Source of the DNA: JBGVSA01 sp041807905
GTDB lineage: Bacteria > Pseudomonadota > Gammaproteobacteria > Burkholderiales > Rhodocyclaceae
Assembly (NCBI RefSeq): GCF_041807905.1
Contig: NZ_JBGVSA010000008.1
Location: 102,471 to 166,470, forward strand
Direction of reading: 5' to 3'
Length of the DNA: 64,000 bases
Part shown: positions 62,301 through 64,000 of the stretch, piece after piece
How positions within the stretch are numbered: the first letter of the stretch is position 1
Layout: every line of letters starts with the position of its first letter
Notes under the pieces: generated by a model
The model's input: only the letters and a program-made list of their open reading frames with translations
Database searches by the model: none
What the model was told of the DNA's origin: nothing
Made by a program: the position numbers and the translations under genes

Positions 62301-64000
62301 AGGATCACCAACGTGGCCGCCGGTGAAGTATCCGAGACCAGCAAGGACGCGATTAACGGCAGCCAACTGTGGGCAGTGCAGCAGGATATCGCCACGCTGA
62401 CCGACACACCGATCACGTTTGCGGGCAACACCGGTTCGGTCGACAAGAAGCTGGGCGACACCTTCAGCATCAAGGGGGAAGCGGCTGCCGCGGGTACGTA
62501 CTCGGGCAGCAATGTCAGCACCGTCGTGGACGCCAATGGCGACCTGAAGATTCTGATCGCTGAGAATCCGGTCTTCACCAGCGTGACCACGGGTGCCGCG
62601 GTCCTGAGCGACAATGGTCTGACGATTGCCACCGGTCCGAGCGTCACCAAGTCGGGCATCGACGCGGGCGGTATCAAGATCGTCAACGTCGCGCCCGGCA
62701 CAAATCCGTCCGATGCCGTGAACCTGAGCCAGTTGCAGGCGGCCACGGCGGCGGCAAGCAAGTATTTTCATGCAAATTCCATCAAGGCCGATTCGAGCGC
62801 GGTCGGCGTGGACAGCATCGCCGTGGGCCCGCAATCGACCGCACGGGGCAACAACAGCATTGCCATCGGGTCGCAAAGTGCGGAAAGCGCCGGTCCGACC
62901 TTCGCCAACGGGTGGGACAGCATTGCCATCGGCACGGGTACGACGGCCGATGCGGGTTCGATGCAGCAGGCGGCCATGGCGATCGGCAAGTCCGCCACGG
63001 CGATCGGGCCGAACTCCATGGCGCTGGGAGCGGATGCGACCGCGGTCGACGGCACGGCCGTAGGCGCCGGCGCCAACGCCAGCCATGGCGGCGTGGCGTT
63101 GGGGATGATGGCAAATACGGGCAACGCGGGCGGCTTTCTGCCCAACAGCAACGTGGCGATCGGGGATGAAGCCAAGGTGCTGGACGGCACCAACTACAAC
63201 GTGGCGCTGGGCGGCATGTCGGTGGCGGGAGACGCCACACTGTCCGCCGCAGCGTACGTGAACCCGATGGGGGATGCCAGCACGATCGCGGGCGCTTCGC
63301 CAGTGGGCGAGGTATCGGTCGGCAGCTACGCCGACGGCGTGACGCGCCGTATCACGAACTTGGCTGCTGGCAGCGCGGACACCGACGCGGTCAATGTGAG
63401 CCAACTGAGGGCGACCGACGCCGTGGTGACCAACATCGACGGGCGCGTGAGCATTGTCGAAGGGAACATCACGAGCATCAACGGTGTGCTCGACGGCGTG
63501 GTCAAGTACGACCACAACGGCGACGGTTCGGTGAACTATGACAGCATCACGCTGGCGGGCACCGATGGCACCAGGATCACCAACGTGGCAGCCGGTGAAG
63601 TATCCGAGACCAGCAAGGACGCCATCAACGGCAGCCAGTTGTGGGCCGTGGATCAGTCGGTCACCAGCCTGGGGACCACGGTCACCAATCTCGCTGGCGA
63701 TGTGACGAGTATTGGGGGCGCGATCACCAATCTGACGACCAACATCGAAAACGGCACGATCGGCCCTGTGCAGCGCACGGGCACGGATCAGTTGTCACTG
63801 ATCGCCGCAGGCGGCGATGCCGTCGCGCCTGGCGCCGCACAGGTGCTGACCAACGTGGCGAAGGGTGCCATCAACGCATCTTCATTCGATGCCATCAACG
63901 GCTCGCAACTCTATGCGTTGGCCAGTTCGACGGCCAATGCGTTGGGTGGAGACTCGACGGTCAACGCCGACGGAACGATCAGCGCGCCGACCTATGTCGT
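59316..64000 (+). CDS. Giant trimeric autotransporter adhesin (YadA-like), partial
   Basis: The reading frame is open from the ATG at 59316 to the window end, at least 1561 codons, with no stop; the C-terminal membrane anchor lies beyond. The N-terminus is an extended signal peptide region (ESPR: MNTAYRVVWNDSTNTWIAVSEIA) followed by a basic/hydrophobic signal ending near PADA. Long blocks of YadA head repeats (xAIGxxAxAxxxNSVALG) occupy about 59550-60730, 61060-61960 and 62790-63240. They alternate with neck and stalk motifs (NVAGGTQDTDAVNVRQL, TSKDAINGSQLW) and two YFHANS connectors. Such proteins bind host or matrix surfaces and promote biofilm. The ribosome site is GGAG at 59305. It lies beside the phosphorelay genes. 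Confidence 0.93.
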   Translation, partial: MNTAYRVVWNDSTNTWIAVSEIAKSRSKSTKSGKARVLVFAAATALGSFGTPADAFIAQDGGTAGNDGGVGSNTAINGGTANGGFAIAIGPNASAIADNSVALGAGATASGSGAMAFGQFSSATGYSSTAFGPGAHADKKSASAFGMGAGAMGAYSTAIGWGSSATADKSFAIGGYAVASGGEGALSLGLVSNASAFNATAIGTSAVASNNGAIALGLNAIAAGSSAAAIGVSSLAASSNAIAIGNLATVAGDTALALGWSAMASGDRSVAIGKASSATNDNAIAIGNVSTASGSGSFAFGYAASAMADNAVALGKNASAQTANAIAFGSQTTAMGQSAIAFGQTSRAVTDNSIAMGTNALAGSGASTNAIAIGMTAQATGGNALAFGSGAQAATINSVAIGQGAMVTSGTYASAIGSNASAGGNWSAALGGNASAVGNWSAALGSKATAQAANSVAVGSNAVADRAGMSGKAELFSGAAVASTAGALSVGSVGGERQIINVAGGTQDTDAVNVRQLKAGTQAIADLLGGTTAINANGDVAGPFISLGGTTYNTVGDAITNLYAKGGKYFHANSTLPDSAATGTDSIAIGPQASAGGANSLAAGKGAIAAGGANSLAAGKGAIAAGGAAIAVGQGAQATNYNTVAIGSAGYFGGPSASASGRHSIAIGDGSLASADYTVALGQLSQAQAENATAVGAGAVGSGTDSLALGKDSLASGGSSIALGQGSQSTQTSAIAIGNGARSSAYGSTALGRLSSATGNGATAVGANAYAEGGNSVAVGNASHAVGDSVAVGELASASDINATAVGYQSSASAFGASAFGRFANASGESSLALGDGSTATGAGSAVLGANASAIANASAAIGQNSVADRAGMSGGVEMFSAARVASSAGAVSVGSVGGERQIINVAGGTQDTDAVNVRQIKASNQQIADVIGGDVHVDNTTGAVTGPFITIDGDTYNTVADAIAGVDQGAVKYDRNADGSVNHDSVTLAGTDGTRITNVAAGEVSETSKDAINGSQLWAVQQDIATLTDTPITFAGNTGSVDKKLGDTFSIKGEAAAAGTYSGSNVSTVVDANGDLKILIAENPVFTSVTTGAAVLSDNGLTIATGPSVTKSGIDAGGIKIVNVAPGTNPSDAVNLSQLQAATAAASKYFHANSIKADSSAVGVDSIAVGPQSTARGNNSIAIGSQSAESAGPTFANGWDSIAIGTGTTADAGSMQQAAMAIGKSATAIGPNSMALGADATAVDGTAVGAGANASHGGVALGMMANTGNAGGFLPNSNVAIGDEAKVLDGTNYNVALGGMSVAGDATLSAAAYVNPMGDASTIAGASPVGEVSVGSYADGVTRRITNLAAGSADTDAVNVSQLRATDAVVTNIDGRVSIVEGNITSINGVLDGVVKYDHNGDGSVNYDSITLAGTDGTRITNVAAGEVSETSKDAINGSQLWAVDQSVTSLGTTVTNLAGDVTSIGGAITNLTTNIENGTIGPVQRTGTDQLSLIAAGGDAVAPGAAQVLTNVAKGAINASSFDAINGSQLYALASSTANALGGDSTVNADGTISAPTYV
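60795..62050 (+). repeat. Dispersed near-identical neck segments in adhesin
   Basis: A block beginning GGTGGTGAGCGCCAGATCAT occurs at about 60795-60838 and again at about 62007-62050. It is identical over about 44 bases and similar on both sides; it encodes the neck GGERQIINVAGGTQDTDAVN. Confidence 0.85.
61098..61199 (+). repeat. Perfect 45-bp tandem duplication in adhesin head
   Basis: Two identical 45-bp units (61098-61142 and 61143-61187) plus 12 bases of a third encode the 15-residue head repeat AGGANSLAAGKGAIA twice. The unit is a multiple of three, so copy-number change would keep frame and alter head length. Confidence 0.95.
62250..63644 (+). repeat. Dispersed near-identical stalk segments in adhesin
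   Basis: Segments of about 120 bp at about 62250-62372 and 63522-63644 are nearly identical and encode the same stalk module (VTLAGTDGTRITNVAAGEV then SETSKDAINGSQLW). Together with the neck copies they show the gene grew by internal duplication. Confidence 0.8.

Overview
The window is one contiguous, gene-dense stretch of high-GC proteobacterial chromosome. Gene content (a GreB/YdcH/DUF3567 neighbourhood, an imuA-imuB-dnaE2 SOS cassette, a hybrid-kinase phosphorelay beside a large adhesin, ArgP/ArgO, cNMP-TrxR plus UBP zinc finger) points to a Burkholderiales-like betaproteobacterium; this is an inference, because no rRNA or tRNA gene is present. About 45 genes were identified. I see no insertion sequence, phage or CRISPR array.

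Region by region: 1-2914 is a copper-efflux operon (copA-cueR) behind a CueR-type promoter. 2919-9176 carries a DUF2189 membrane protein, two small conserved proteins (YdcH-like, DUF3567-like), greB, an orphan sensor kinase, and htpG with a textbook sigma-32 promoter. 9258-14401 is an aspartate decarboxylation operon with two aspartate/alanine-exchanger paralogues and a PLP aspartate 4-decarboxylase. 14686-17862 holds a zinc metallopeptidase, csbD, a small proline-rich reading frame and a diguanylate cyclase.

17950-30161 is the metabolic centrepiece: a complete alginate uptake and breakdown locus. Six genes on the minus strand (algS-algM1-algM2-algQ1-algQ2-PL15 oligoalginate lyase) are divergent from a LacI-type regulator and a secreted PL5-PL7 double-domain alginate lyase. 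The proteins match, in length and in long stretches of remembered sequence, the macromolecule importer and lyases of 'Sphingomonas sp. A1'. The secreted enzyme would cut polymer, the AlgQ proteins would capture fragments, AlgM1M2S would import them, and the cytoplasmic PL15 enzyme would reduce them to monomer. Nearly every intercistronic gap of this operon contains a GC-rich hairpin.

30309-46531 is a run of ordinary housekeeping and accessory genes: an MFS transporter, katG, argO/argP, a DMT transporter, a GNAT, an ABC exporter, a GST, an aldo/keto reductase broken by one in-frame TGA, a cNMP-binding thioredoxin-reductase-like flavoprotein with a UBP zinc finger protein, a hydroxyacid dehydrogenase preceded by a ten-base homopolymer, and an unrecognised polytopic membrane protein. 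46572-53977 has an EAL-CBS-GGDEF protein divergent from the LexA-controlled imuA-imuB-dnaE2 mutasome.

53986-64000 is a signalling and surface-adhesion module: a LuxR-type response regulator whose phospho-acceptor Asp is replaced by Glu, a divergent hybrid kinase with REC and Hpt domains, a translationally coupled second LuxR-type regulator, a strong terminator, a 12-bp palindrome, and then a very large trimeric autotransporter adhesin that runs off the end of the window. The arrangement recalls bvgAS next to fhaB in Bordetella.
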